64,000 nucleotides of DNA. Origin: KBS50 sp042666615. Lineage in GTDB: Bacteria; Actinomycetota; Actinomycetes; Mycobacteriales; Micromonosporaceae. Positions 15,055 to 22,403 of this stretch are shown one piece after another (the stretch's first letter is position 1; every line of letters begins with the position of its first letter). The DNA lies in the NCBI RefSeq assembly GCF_042666615.1, contig NZ_JBHTDD010000008.1:62001-126000 (forward strand), in the 5' to 3' direction. The notes beneath the pieces are model-generated. The model saw only the letters and a list, made by a program, of their open reading frames with translations, had not been told where the DNA came from and did no database searches. Both the position numbers and the translations under genes were made by a program.

Positions 15055-16125
15055 CTAGAGGTACATGCCCGTGCGGTGCTCGCCGACCTCCCGCTGGGCA
15101 GGCTTGTCCCCCTCGCCGAAGAACCGCTTGCCGCCGAACTCTCCGTGCAGCCGGTCATCCAGTTCGTCGGCCAGTCCGGTCATCACCTGCACCGCCAGCA
15201 TCAGGTGGGTGGCCTGGAAGTTGCGGCCGAAGACGGGGATCGACGCCCACACCGTGTCGCTGGCGCAGTAGAGCCGCCCGATCGGCATCCGGTTGGTCAG
15301 TTCGGACAGCTTGACGTAGAGCCGCTCGGTCGGCTCCACCTCGGTGAGGATCGGGGAGAAGACGTCGACAAGCGGCGGGTTGTCCCGGATGCGGACGAAC
15401 ACCATCGCCGATCCCGCCCGGATGCTGATATCTCCGTCGGAGTCCACCTGGAGTTGGCCGGGCTCGGAGCGCAGCATGGCGGAGAGGACCGTCCGGACCT
15501 GGTCGTCCAGGGCCAGCGCGTCGCCGGTGGACTCGGGTACGGCGGTCGCCAGCGCCGCGTCGAGGTCACGCTCCAGTTGCTCGTCCGAGACGATTTCCGG
15601 ACGGGCCGGACCGAGGGGCTCGACGGTGATCGGCTCCTGGTCCGCGTTCCGGGCCAGGAAGACGAGGAACGCCGGGTGCGGTGCGCCGTAGACGTCCCGC
15701 AGTGTTCGGGACACGACGGTGGCCACCTGATTCGCCTCCGCCCGGGAGCGGTGCAGCCCGAACTGGTCACCGGAGCCCTCGACCACCCCCGGCGGCGCCC
15801 AGCCGAGGGCGACCATGTCGGCGACCGCCGACCGGTCGAGCCGGTAGCCGTCGGGCAGCCCGGCGTTGCCCACCGCCCGCGCTCCGAGCCGGTCCTCCTG
15901 GTCCACCGTCGCCGTGACCGAGTAGACGGCATGGCCGGTGCCGGAGGCGGTCGGGTCGAGGGTGATCTCCAGATAGGCACCGATCGGCAGGGTACGCAAC
16001 GCGGCGGCCAGCGCCCGCGCGAAGTCCTGCCACGCCTCGGTAACCTTCACCCGCAGGTCGGCGGTGCTGGGCTCGTCGAGTAGGACGAGATCGTGCGCGC
16101 CGGGCGACGAGGGGTCTGCCGTCAT
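15055..16125 (-). CDS. YbjN / CesT-like (TY-chaperone) domain protein with C-terminal GMYL
   Basis: 356-residue soluble protein of the actinobacterial group that joins a poorly conserved N-terminal domain (about 1-180; WAPPGVVEGSGDQFGL, YGAPHPAFLVFLARNAD) to a C-terminal YbjN-like domain (about 215-345; SDGDISIRAGSAMVFVRIRDNPPLVDVFSPIL, IGRLYCASDTVWASIPVFG). The fold is related to type III secretion chaperones (CesT/YopN type), so peptide binding is inferred for the family. The chain ends EHRTGMYL; GMYL resembles the GQYL tail by which Bpa docks on the proteasome. GGAGG at 16131-16135 is 5 nt before the ATG. It converges with the Lrp gene. Confidence 0.75.
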   Translation of the reverse strand: MTADPSSPGAHDLVLLDEPSTADLRVKVTEAWQDFARALAAALRTLPIGAYLEITLDPTASGTGHAVYSVTATVDQEDRLGARAVGNAGLPDGYRLDRSAVADMVALGWAPPGVVEGSGDQFGLHRSRAEANQVATVVSRTLRDVYGAPHPAFLVFLARNADQEPITVEPLGPARPEIVSDEQLERDLDAALATAVPESTGDALALDDQVRTVLSAMLRSEPGQLQVDSDGDISIRAGSAMVFVRIRDNPPLVDVFSPILTEVEPTERLYVKLSELTNRMPIGRLYCASDTVWASIPVFGRNFQATHLMLAVQVMTGLADELDDRLHGEFGGKRFFGEGDKPAQREVGEHRTGMYL

Positions 16126-16173
16126 GATCGCCTCCGTCCGTCAGGCCAACACCCTACCCAGCCGCCAGCGTGA

Positions 16174-16404
16174 TCAGCCCTCCCACCGCTCGGCCAGATC
16201 GGTGAGCCGGCGCGCGGCCTCGGTGGGGTCGGCACCCGCGCCGACGGCCAGGCCGAGCAGGTACGCGGTCACCGGCGCGGCCGGTCGGAGCACCTGGTGT
16301 GCCACGTCGCGGGCCAGGTCGAGCACCATGGGCACCGGTACCCGGTCCGGCTCGATGCCAAGCTCCGCAGTGGCCGACGCCACCCAGTCATCCATTTTGG
16401 TCAT
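16174..16404 (-). CDS. DUF6457 small protein, downstream of mobA
   Basis: 76-residue protein (MDDWVASATAELGI, then DLARDVAHQVLRPAAPVTAYLLGLAVG). Its ATG overlaps the mobA stop codon (ATGA), so it is translationally coupled to mobA. DUF6457 members are commonly found beside, or fused to, molybdopterin guanylyltransferase and so probably help that step; the actual role is unknown. An ATG at 16413 would add three residues. Confidence 0.8.
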   Translation of the reverse strand: MTKMDDWVASATAELGIEPDRVPVPMVLDLARDVAHQVLRPAAPVTAYLLGLAVGAGADPTEAARRLTDLAERWEG

Positions 16405-17039
16405 TTCACCCATTCCTCGGCCCGCCGGACATCGTCGTCAGTGTCGCAGTCGAACCACGGCGGCGCCCCGGACCCGGACGCCGTGCCACCGAGCGGAGAC
16501 ACCTCCCGTACCACCAACCCGTCGATCAGCATCCGCATCGACGCTCCGGCCAGTGCCCCCCCGCGACGGTCGGTGAGAGTCGCGACAGCGCGGCGCAGTG
16601 CGCCCACCCGCCACACCCCGCAGAGATGTTGACGCCGGCCGGTCTCGTCCCGGAAGCAGGCGCCGTCCGCCCGCTCCGCCGGGTCCAACGCGCCGTCGGC
16701 CGCCAGCGCCCGCCGCAATTCGGTCACCGCCGCCGAGGTGAGCAGCGGCAGGTCGGCCGCGAGCACGGCCACCTCGACCGCCTCGGCCAGACCGGGATGG
16801 GCCAGTCCGGCAGCCAACGCGGCCACCGGGCCTCCGCCGGCTGGCTCCTCCCGAGTGGCCAGCACGCCGCTGGGCAACTCGACGCCGGGCCCCACCACGA
16901 TCCGGGGCGCCGCATCGGCCACCGCGGCCAGCACGCGGTCCCGCATGGGGCGACCACCGACCAGCATGGCCGGCTTGTCCACACCGCCCATCCGGCGGGC
17001 CGCACCGCCAGCGAGCACCACCGCCGCGTATCCCCGCAC
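16401..17039 (-). CDS. mobA: Molybdenum cofactor guanylyltransferase-like NTP transferase
   Basis: Transfers GMP (or a related nucleotide) to molybdopterin. 212 residues. The nucleotide-binding signature is AAVVLAGGAARRMGGVDKPAMLVGGRPM, with the LAADLPLLT motif for metal and NTP binding further on. C-terminal half is less conserved, as usual in actinobacteria. GTG start at 17039 preceded by TACCGT at 6 nt, so leaderless. Forms a two-gene operon with the DUF6457 gene and is divergent from fdhD. Could also be a MocA-type (CTP) transferase; MobA is more likely with fdhD alongside. Confidence 0.85.
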   Translation of the reverse strand: MRGYAAVVLAGGAARRMGGVDKPAMLVGGRPMRDRVLAAVADAAPRIVVGPGVELPSGVLATREEPAGGGPVAALAAGLAHPGLAEAVEVAVLAADLPLLTSAAVTELRRALAADGALDPAERADGACFRDETGRRQHLCGVWRVGALRRAVATLTDRRGGALAGASMRMLIDGLVVREVSPLGGTASGSGAPPWFDCDTDDDVRRAEEWVK

Positions 17040-17045
17040 CCGCTC

Positions 17046-17051
17046 ACGGTA
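17046..17051 (-). promoter_or_regulatory. -10 element for leaderless mobA
   Basis: TACCGT on the minus strand, 6 nt before the GTG at 17039. Confidence 0.45.
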
Positions 17052-17101
17052 ACCGGCTCGGCCACGCGGTGGGCGGCCGAGATCCGGGGCAGGATGGTGT
17101 C

Positions 17102-17956
17102 ATGGGACGGGCCACGGATCGCCGCAGTGTGCTGCGGATCGACCTCGCGTCGGATCGGGCGGATCGGAACGCGGTGCGCCGGCCGGACACGCTGGCCGCC
17201 GAGGAGCCGCTGGAGATCCGGGTCGGCCGTGCCGGGCAGGGCCCTCGCCGCCCGCTGGCGGTGACGATGCGCACCCCTGGCGACGAACTCGACCTGGCCA
17301 TCGGGTTCCTGCTGACCGAGGGTCTGATCAGCTCGGCGAAGGACGTGCGGACCGCCCAGCTCTGCGCGGGTGACGACGCGCCGAACACGTACAACGTGGT
17401 GGATGTGGTGCTCGGCGACGACGTGCCGGAGCCGGAGACCGACCCGGCCCGGGGCTTCTACACCACAAGTTCCTGCGGCGTCTGCGGCAAGGCGAGCATC
17501 GAAGCGGTCCGGACCCGCTCGCCGTACGACGTCACCACCGATCCGGTGCGGGTGCCGGCCACGACGCTGGCCACACTGCCGGACGCCCTGCGCGCCGCCC
17601 AGCGAGGCTTCGCCCGCACCGGCGGGTTGCACGCCGCGGGGTTGTTCACCGCCGACGGCGAGTTGCTGGCGGCACGCGAGGACGTGGGTCGGCACAACGC
17701 GGTGGACAAGCTCGTCGGCTGGGCGGCGCGCCAGGATCGGCTGCCCCTGGCCGGGCACGTCCTGATGGTGTCCGGCCGGGCGAGCTTCGAGCTGACACAG
17801 AAGTCCTGGATGGCCGGGATTCCGGTGCTCGCGGCGGTGTCGGCGCCCAGCACCCTCGCCGTCGATCTGGCCGCCGAGGCCGGCATGACCCTCGTCGGCT
17901 TTCTGCGTGGTCAGACGATGAACGTCTACGCCGGGGCCGAGCGGATCAGTGGCTGA
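17102..17956 (+). CDS. fdhD: Formate dehydrogenase accessory sulfurtransferase
   Basis: Carries sulfur from a cysteine desulfurase to molybdopterin guanine dinucleotide for formate dehydrogenase. 284 residues. The Cys loop is SSCGVCGK (residues about 122-129), and the cofactor-binding C-terminal half shows GGLHAAGLFTADGELLAAREDVGRHNAVDKLVG and MVSGRASFELTQKSWMAGIP. ATG 17102 follows CAGGAT by 6 nt; the frame opens at 17069. Next to mobA, as in many genomes. No formate dehydrogenase gene is in the window. Confidence 0.95.
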   Translation: MGRATDRRSVLRIDLASDRADRNAVRRPDTLAAEEPLEIRVGRAGQGPRRPLAVTMRTPGDELDLAIGFLLTEGLISSAKDVRTAQLCAGDDAPNTYNVVDVVLGDDVPEPETDPARGFYTTSSCGVCGKASIEAVRTRSPYDVTTDPVRVPATTLATLPDALRAAQRGFARTGGLHAAGLFTADGELLAAREDVGRHNAVDKLVGWAARQDRLPLAGHVLMVSGRASFELTQKSWMAGIPVLAAVSAPSTLAVDLAAEAGMTLVGFLRGQTMNVYAGAERISG

Positions 17957-17980
17957 GCGCGGCCAAACGGTCCCGCACGG

Positions 17981-19231
17981 TCAACGGTTGCGCTCGGCGC
18001 TACCGTCCCGCCCGCGGCGCCGCGCGCGCCTGCCCGGTGTGTGGCGTGCCCGCCGCCCTCGTGCGCCCGGTCCGCCGCCGGACGGACCCCGTCCGCCAGT
18101 CGACCCGCCCGATCCGTCGCCCGACGCGCCCTCGCCGAAGGCGCCCGGTCCGCCGCCCGCCCGGTCCGGCCAGTCGCGCAGCGCGGCCGGCGGCATGCCA
18201 CGGCTCAGGGCGTCGTCGAGCAGCAACGCCAGCGGGTAACCGGGATCGGCCTCCAGGGCCCGGTCCAGCGCCACCGCGGCCAGCGCCCCATGCCCGTCCA
18301 ACCACGCGGCGAGGGCGAGCAGGCTTGCTGGTGCCGGCACCAGGGCCGGATCGACCCGGCGCACCACGTCCGTCCACAGATCGATCTGGTCGTCGTCGCC
18401 CGCTTCGATAAGCGTCCACGCCTCGTCGCCTACCGGCAGATGGTTGACGAGGAGGCCGAGCCATGTCACCTCGTCGTCGGTGAGCCGGCCACCAGAGCGA
18501 TGCCGGTGCACCGCTTCCCGGATCGCCGCGCACCCGGCGTCGAGCACCTTTCGCTCCACCGGCCCTGGCTCGGCCCTACGATCATCGGCCAGGCACCCGG
18601 GTCCACCGGCGCGTCCGCCGCCCACCGGCCCGGCGGATTCCGCCGCGGGCCCGCCGGCCCGCAGCGTCGCCAGGCGGTTGGCGGCCCGTTCGGTCGCCTC
18701 CCGCAGCATCGCCCGCTCGGATCCGGCGGCCGGGGCGACCTGCCGCTCCAGCGCGGCCCGGTCGGGCAGCGCGACCTGGCCCGCGAAGACGGCGGCGGCG
18801 CTGACCGGGCTGGTGGACGGGTCGAGCCGATGCCCGTCGATCGGACAGCAGTCGGGCTCGGTGCACAGGTATGACCACCACCGTCCCGCTGTGACCCGGA
18901 GCTGATCGATGACCGGGAGGCCCCGCTTCGAGATCGCCCCGGCGGCCGCATCCACCGCGGCGGTCACCCGAGCGGGTGGCCCGTACCCCACCAGCGTGAC
19001 CGCGTCGACCCGCTGCCTGGCCACGACGACCGCGAGGCCGTCGGTCGCGGCGCGCACCCTGGGCGGATCGGACTCGGGCAGGTCGATGCGGGCGGCGAAG
19101 GAGATCCGGTCGCGGTGCATGGCCACCACGACCAGGCTGTCGGTGGGATGGAAGCCCAGCAGGTACGGCACGGCGGCGAGCAGGTCGGCGGGCGAGCGGA
19201 CGGTGAGCCGCGGTGGGTCGGAGGATGCCAT
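17981..19231 (-). CDS. DUF4192 family protein
   Basis: 416-residue protein typical of actinomycetes. N-terminal segment LTVRSPADLLAAVPYLLGFHPTDSLVVVAMH is the DUF4192 signature, followed by WWSYLCTEPDCCPIDG with three Cys, and later DDEVTWLGLLVNHLPVGDEAW and AAWLDGHGALAAVALDRALEADPGYPLALLLDDAL. The last 55 residues are a Gly/Arg/Ser low-complexity tail (disordered, basic). Function unknown. ATG 19231 follows CAGGCT by 7 nt; the frame extends upstream without plausible protein. A pair of DnaA-box-like sites lies 54-79 bp upstream. Confidence 0.85.
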   Translation of the reverse strand: MASSDPPRLTVRSPADLLAAVPYLLGFHPTDSLVVVAMHRDRISFAARIDLPESDPPRVRAATDGLAVVVARQRVDAVTLVGYGPPARVTAAVDAAAGAISKRGLPVIDQLRVTAGRWWSYLCTEPDCCPIDGHRLDPSTSPVSAAAVFAGQVALPDRAALERQVAPAAGSERAMLREATERAANRLATLRAGGPAAESAGPVGGGRAGGPGCLADDRRAEPGPVERKVLDAGCAAIREAVHRHRSGGRLTDDEVTWLGLLVNHLPVGDEAWTLIEAGDDDQIDLWTDVVRRVDPALVPAPASLLALAAWLDGHGALAAVALDRALEADPGYPLALLLDDALSRGMPPAALRDWPDRAGGGPGAFGEGASGDGSGGSTGGRGPSGGGPGARGRRARHTPGRRARRRGRDGSAERNR

Positions 19232-19284
19232 GACGAGCAGCCTGGTCCAGCCGGCGGCGCATCGGAACACCCCTACCGGCAGCC

Positions 19285-19310
19285 TGTGGATGACACGCGG
19301 GTTATCCACA
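19285..19310. promoter_or_regulatory. Inverted pair of DnaA-box-like sites
   Basis: TGTGGATGA (19285-19293) and a perfect TTATCCACA (19302-19310) face each other 8 bp apart, upstream of the DUF4192 gene. Confidence 0.5.
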
Positions 19311-19477
19311 GTTACCCACTGTAAGTGAGCAGGTGAGCCGGTCTTTGGAGCGCCCGGAAGGCCGCGATCCGCGGACGGCGACCTGACGAAGCCGGCCGGC
19401 GGCTCGCCGTACGCCGGTCCTCTCCCCCGCCGCGCCGCCGTCGCACTCGGCGCGGTCACCGCGACGGGACTGACGCC

Positions 19478-19981
19478 TCAGCTCCGGAATCGCAGGCCGT
19501 GCAGGTCAATCCCGTCCGCCCGGTCGACCGGGCGGTCCGTCAGGTCGAGACTCAACTGGACGGCCGCCAACACGTCGAACCCCGCCGCGTGCAGGCAGCG
19601 CAGCGCGTCGACGTTGCGCGACTCCGGCGTGACCCTCAACTCGCGCAGCCCACGCCGGCGCGCCTCCCCGGCCACGTGATCGAGCAGCGCCCGACCCAGC
19701 CCGTTCCCGCGCAGCCGGGCGTCCACCACCACCGGCTCCACCCGACCCGCACGACCATCCATGATCAGACCGACGAGCCCGACCACGCCGTACTCCGGGT
19801 GGTCCGCCACCCAGACCCCGGACAGGTCGAGCCGGGTCAGGTACTCCTCGAAGCCCGTTCCAGGCTCGGATCCGCCCGGCCCCGGATAGAGCGAGCCGTG
19901 CTGGTCGACCAGTTCCGTCCACAACCGCCGCCCGGCCTGGTGGTCGGTCGGGCGGTACGGACGCACGCCTGCGGAGGCCAT
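19478..19981 (-). CDS. GNAT family N-acetyltransferase
   Basis: 167-residue acetyl-CoA-dependent acyltransferase. The CoA-binding motif A is VVVDARLRGNGLGRALLDHVAGEARRRG (Q/RxxGxG/A as RLRGNGLG), followed by LRVTPESRNVDALRCLHAAGF, the usual motif B end. Substrate unknown. ATG 19981 has AAGGA about 6 nt upstream. Stands alone, divergent from the kinase-like gene at 20065. Confidence 0.88.
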   Translation of the reverse strand: MASAGVRPYRPTDHQAGRRLWTELVDQHGSLYPGPGGSEPGTGFEEYLTRLDLSGVWVADHPEYGVVGLVGLIMDGRAGRVEPVVVDARLRGNGLGRALLDHVAGEARRRGLRELRVTPESRNVDALRCLHAAGFDVLAAVQLSLDLTDRPVDRADGIDLHGLRFRS

Positions 19982-20064
19982 TCCCCATCCTTACTCCGAA
20001 GGGCCCGCCCCGGAAGCATCACGGCCGCACGGAAAGCATCGTGGTGCCGGGATACCGTGCCCGG

Positions 20065-20952
20065 ATGGACCTGGCGTACCTGCGCGCGCACCCGCGACAG
20101 CTCCCCACCTTCCTGACCCACCAGCGGATCCGCGAGACGCCGGTGCCGGGCGGCGACATCTGCGCCGCCTCCCGACTCACCCTGGACGACGGCAGTTCCC
20201 TCTTCGCGAAGACCTGGCCCGAGGGCGCGGCATCGGCCGTACCCGACAGGTTCTTCACGGCCGAGGCCAACGGCCTGCGCTGGCTCCGCGCGGCGAACGC
20301 GGTGCCGGTGCCCGAGGTTCTGGTGGAACTGCCCGACCTGCTGGCCCTGGAATGGGTTGATCCGGGCCCGGCAACGCCGGCGGCCGCCGAGCGGTTCGGC
20401 CGGGAGTTGGCCGCGCTGCACCGGGCCGGGGCGCCGGCGTTCGGCGCGGACTGGGACGGGTACATCGGCGCGCTGCCGCAGGACAACACCGCGCGGCCTG
20501 GTCCATGGCCCGGCTGGTTCGCCGAGCACCGGCTGCGGCCGTACCTGCGGCGCGCGGTGGACACCGGCGCCCTCTCCGAGGCCGAACGCACGCTTGTCGA
20601 GCAGGTCATCGACCGCGTCGACGGGTACGGCGGGAGTGAGCCTCCGGCCCGGGTGCACGGCGACCTGTGGCCGGGCAATGTGCTGTGGGGCGCCGGTGAC
20701 CGGGCCTGGCTGGTGGATCCGGCGGCGCACGGGGGGCACCGGGAGACCGACCTGGCCCAGCTGGCCCTCTTCGGCGGCAGTCCACACCTCGACCGGACGA
20801 TCGCGGCGTACCAGGAGGTGTGGCCACTGGCGGACGGCTGGCGGGCCCGGGTGCCGGTGCATCAGTTGCACCTGATGCTGGTGCACGCCGCCCTGTTCGG
20901 CGCGGCCTACCGGGAGTCGGTGGCCGCGACGGCCCGCGCGGCGCTGAGGTGA
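20065..20952 (+). CDS. Fructosamine kinase family protein
   Basis: 295-residue aminoglycoside-phosphotransferase-fold kinase. Seen: LFAKTWPEG (ATP-site Lys), EANGLRWLRAANAVPVPEVL, the catalytic loop RVHGDLWPGNVLW and the metal-binding WLVDPAAHGGHRETDLAQL. This is the layout of bacterial fructosamine/ketosamine-3-kinases that repair glycated amines. ATG 20065 follows TACCGT by 6 nt (leaderless); in-frame GTG 20041 is the alternative. Confidence 0.9.
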   Translation: MDLAYLRAHPRQLPTFLTHQRIRETPVPGGDICAASRLTLDDGSSLFAKTWPEGAASAVPDRFFTAEANGLRWLRAANAVPVPEVLVELPDLLALEWVDPGPATPAAAERFGRELAALHRAGAPAFGADWDGYIGALPQDNTARPGPWPGWFAEHRLRPYLRRAVDTGALSEAERTLVEQVIDRVDGYGGSEPPARVHGDLWPGNVLWGAGDRAWLVDPAAHGGHRETDLAQLALFGGSPHLDRTIAAYQEVWPLADGWRARVPVHQLHLMLVHAALFGAAYRESVAATARAALR

Positions 20953-20962
20953 GAAGGCGCTC

Positions 20963-20986
20963 TTATCATCGCAGAGTGCGTGATAA
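20963..20986. promoter_or_regulatory. Inverted repeat upstream of moaA
   Basis: TTATCA-T-CGCA, 3-nt centre, then TGCG-TGATAA: 10-bp arms with one unpaired base. It lies 72-95 bp before the moaA start and has no U-tract, so an operator is more likely than a terminator. It is AT-richer than its surroundings. Confidence 0.45.
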
Positions 20987-21045
20987 TGGACCCTTCCTGC
21001 CATGGGATGCGACCGTCCGGGCCGCGTCTCCTGACCGGGACGCGC

Positions 21046-21051
21046 TACGGT
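21046..21051 (+). promoter_or_regulatory. -10 element for leaderless moaA
   Basis: TACGGT, 6 nt before the ATG at 21058. Confidence 0.45.
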
Positions 21052-21057
21052 CGAGCG

Positions 21058-22152
21058 ATGACCAGTGCGCCGGGGCCGCGGGCGGGGGACCGCCCGGCGG
21101 AAAGCGAAGCGCGGCCGTCCGGACCGGACGCCCGGTCCGGCACCGGTGCTCTGATCGACCGGTACGGCCGGACCGCGATCGACCTTCGGGTGTCGCTTAC
21201 CGATCGGTGCAACCTGCGCTGCACCTACTGCATGCCGGCCGAAGGGCTGCCCTGGCTGCCGCGCGGTGAGGTCCTCACCGACGACGAGGTCGTCCGGTTG
21301 GTCCGGGTGGCGGTCGAGCGGTTGGGGATCACCGAGGTCCGGTTCACCGGCGGGGAGCCGCTGATCCGACCCGGTCTGGTGGACATCGTGGCCCGGGTGG
21401 CCCGGCTCACCCCCCGGCCGAGGCTGTCGCTGACCACCAACGGCCTCGGGCTGGACCGGCTCGCCGCGCCGCTACGGGCGGCCGGACTGGACCGGGTGAA
21501 CGTGTCCCTGGACACCGTCGACGACGAGCGCTACGCGCGGATCACCCGCCGTCGCCGGCTCGCCGACGTGCGTGCCGGACTCGCCGCCGCCGCGACCGCT
21601 GGGCTGCGACCCGTGAAGATCAACGCCGTGCTGCTCCGGGGAATCAACGACGACGAGGCCCCGGCGCTGCTCCGGTTCGCCTTGGCGCACGGCTACCAAC
21701 TGCGGTTCATCGAGCAGATGCCGCTCGACGCCCAGCACGGGTGGGACCGGACGGCGATGGTGACCGCCGACGAGATCCTCGCCGCCCTCAGCGACCAGTT
21801 CACGCTACGACCCGACCCGGTCGACCGGGCCGGCGCCCCGGCCGAGACCTGGCTGGTCGACGGACACGTCGACTCCACCGGCGGACCGGCTCGGGTCGGG
21901 GTGATCGGCAGCGTCACCCGACCGTTCTGCGGTGACTGTGACCGGACCCGGCTCACCGCCGACGGCCAGATCCGCAACTGTCTGTTCGCCACCGCGGAGT
22001 CCGATCTGCGGACGCCGTTGCGCGAGGGGGCCGACGACACGGACCTGGCCGACCGTTGGCGCGCCGCCACCTGGCCCAAGCGCGCGGGGCACGGTATCGA
22101 CGACCCGACCTTCCTGCAGCCGCACCGGCCCATGTCCGCGATCGGAGGATGA
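21058..22152 (+). CDS. moaA: GTP 3',8-cyclase (molybdenum cofactor synthesis)
   Basis: Radical-SAM enzyme that, with MoaC, turns GTP into cyclic pyranopterin monophosphate. 364 residues. First [4Fe-4S] site is CNLRCTYC (residues about 53-60); the second cluster site is CGDCDRTRLTADGQIRNC near the end. FTGGEPLIRPGL and the SAM-binding NVSLDTVDDERY are present, and the C-terminus is the functional double Gly (SAIGG). The N-terminal 38 residues are extra and disordered. Start ATG 21058 is leaderless by its -10; the frame opens at 20980. Followed 3 nt later by moaD. Confidence 0.96.
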   Translation: MTSAPGPRAGDRPAESEARPSGPDARSGTGALIDRYGRTAIDLRVSLTDRCNLRCTYCMPAEGLPWLPRGEVLTDDEVVRLVRVAVERLGITEVRFTGGEPLIRPGLVDIVARVARLTPRPRLSLTTNGLGLDRLAAPLRAAGLDRVNVSLDTVDDERYARITRRRRLADVRAGLAAAATAGLRPVKINAVLLRGINDDEAPALLRFALAHGYQLRFIEQMPLDAQHGWDRTAMVTADEILAALSDQFTLRPDPVDRAGAPAETWLVDGHVDSTGGPARVGVIGSVTRPFCGDCDRTRLTADGQIRNCLFATAESDLRTPLREGADDTDLADRWRAATWPKRAGHGIDDPTFLQPHRPMSAIGG

Positions 22153-22155
22153 CCC

Positions 22156-22401
22156 GTGCCGATCACCATCCGGTACTTCGCCGGTGCCCGCGCGGCGGCG
22201 GGGGTCAGTGAGGAGACCGTGCCCTCGGGCCGATCCCTCGCCGACCTGACCACCGACCTCGCGGACCGGCGCGGGGCCCGGCTGGCCGCAGTCCTGGCCG
22301 CCGCCAGCTTCCTGGTCGACGGGCTGGCCTGGCATGACCGGCGGGCTCCGCTGCCGTCCGGCGCCACGGTCGACGTGTTACCCCCGTTCGCCGGCGGCTG
22401 A
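22156..22401 (+). CDS. moaD: MoaD/ThiS-family sulfur carrier
   Basis: 81-residue ubiquitin-like small subunit of molybdopterin synthase. Starts with MPITIRYFAGARAAAGV and ends with the required PFAGG, whose terminal Gly is thiocarboxylated. GTG start 3 nt after moaA. Pairs with MoaE encoded 10 kb away (32654-33079). It contains a TTA codon at 22378-22380, rare in high-GC actinomycetes and read by the bldA tRNA in Streptomyces. The next gene begins 2 nt after its stop. Confidence 0.92.
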   Translation: MPITIRYFAGARAAAGVSEETVPSGRSLADLTTDLADRRGARLAAVLAAASFLVDGLAWHDRRAPLPSGATVDVLPPFAGG

Positions 22402-22403
22402 GG

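Noticed and set aside
16976..16984. Perfect TTGTCCACA DnaA box
   Set aside because: It is a single site inside mobA coding sequence, likely chance.
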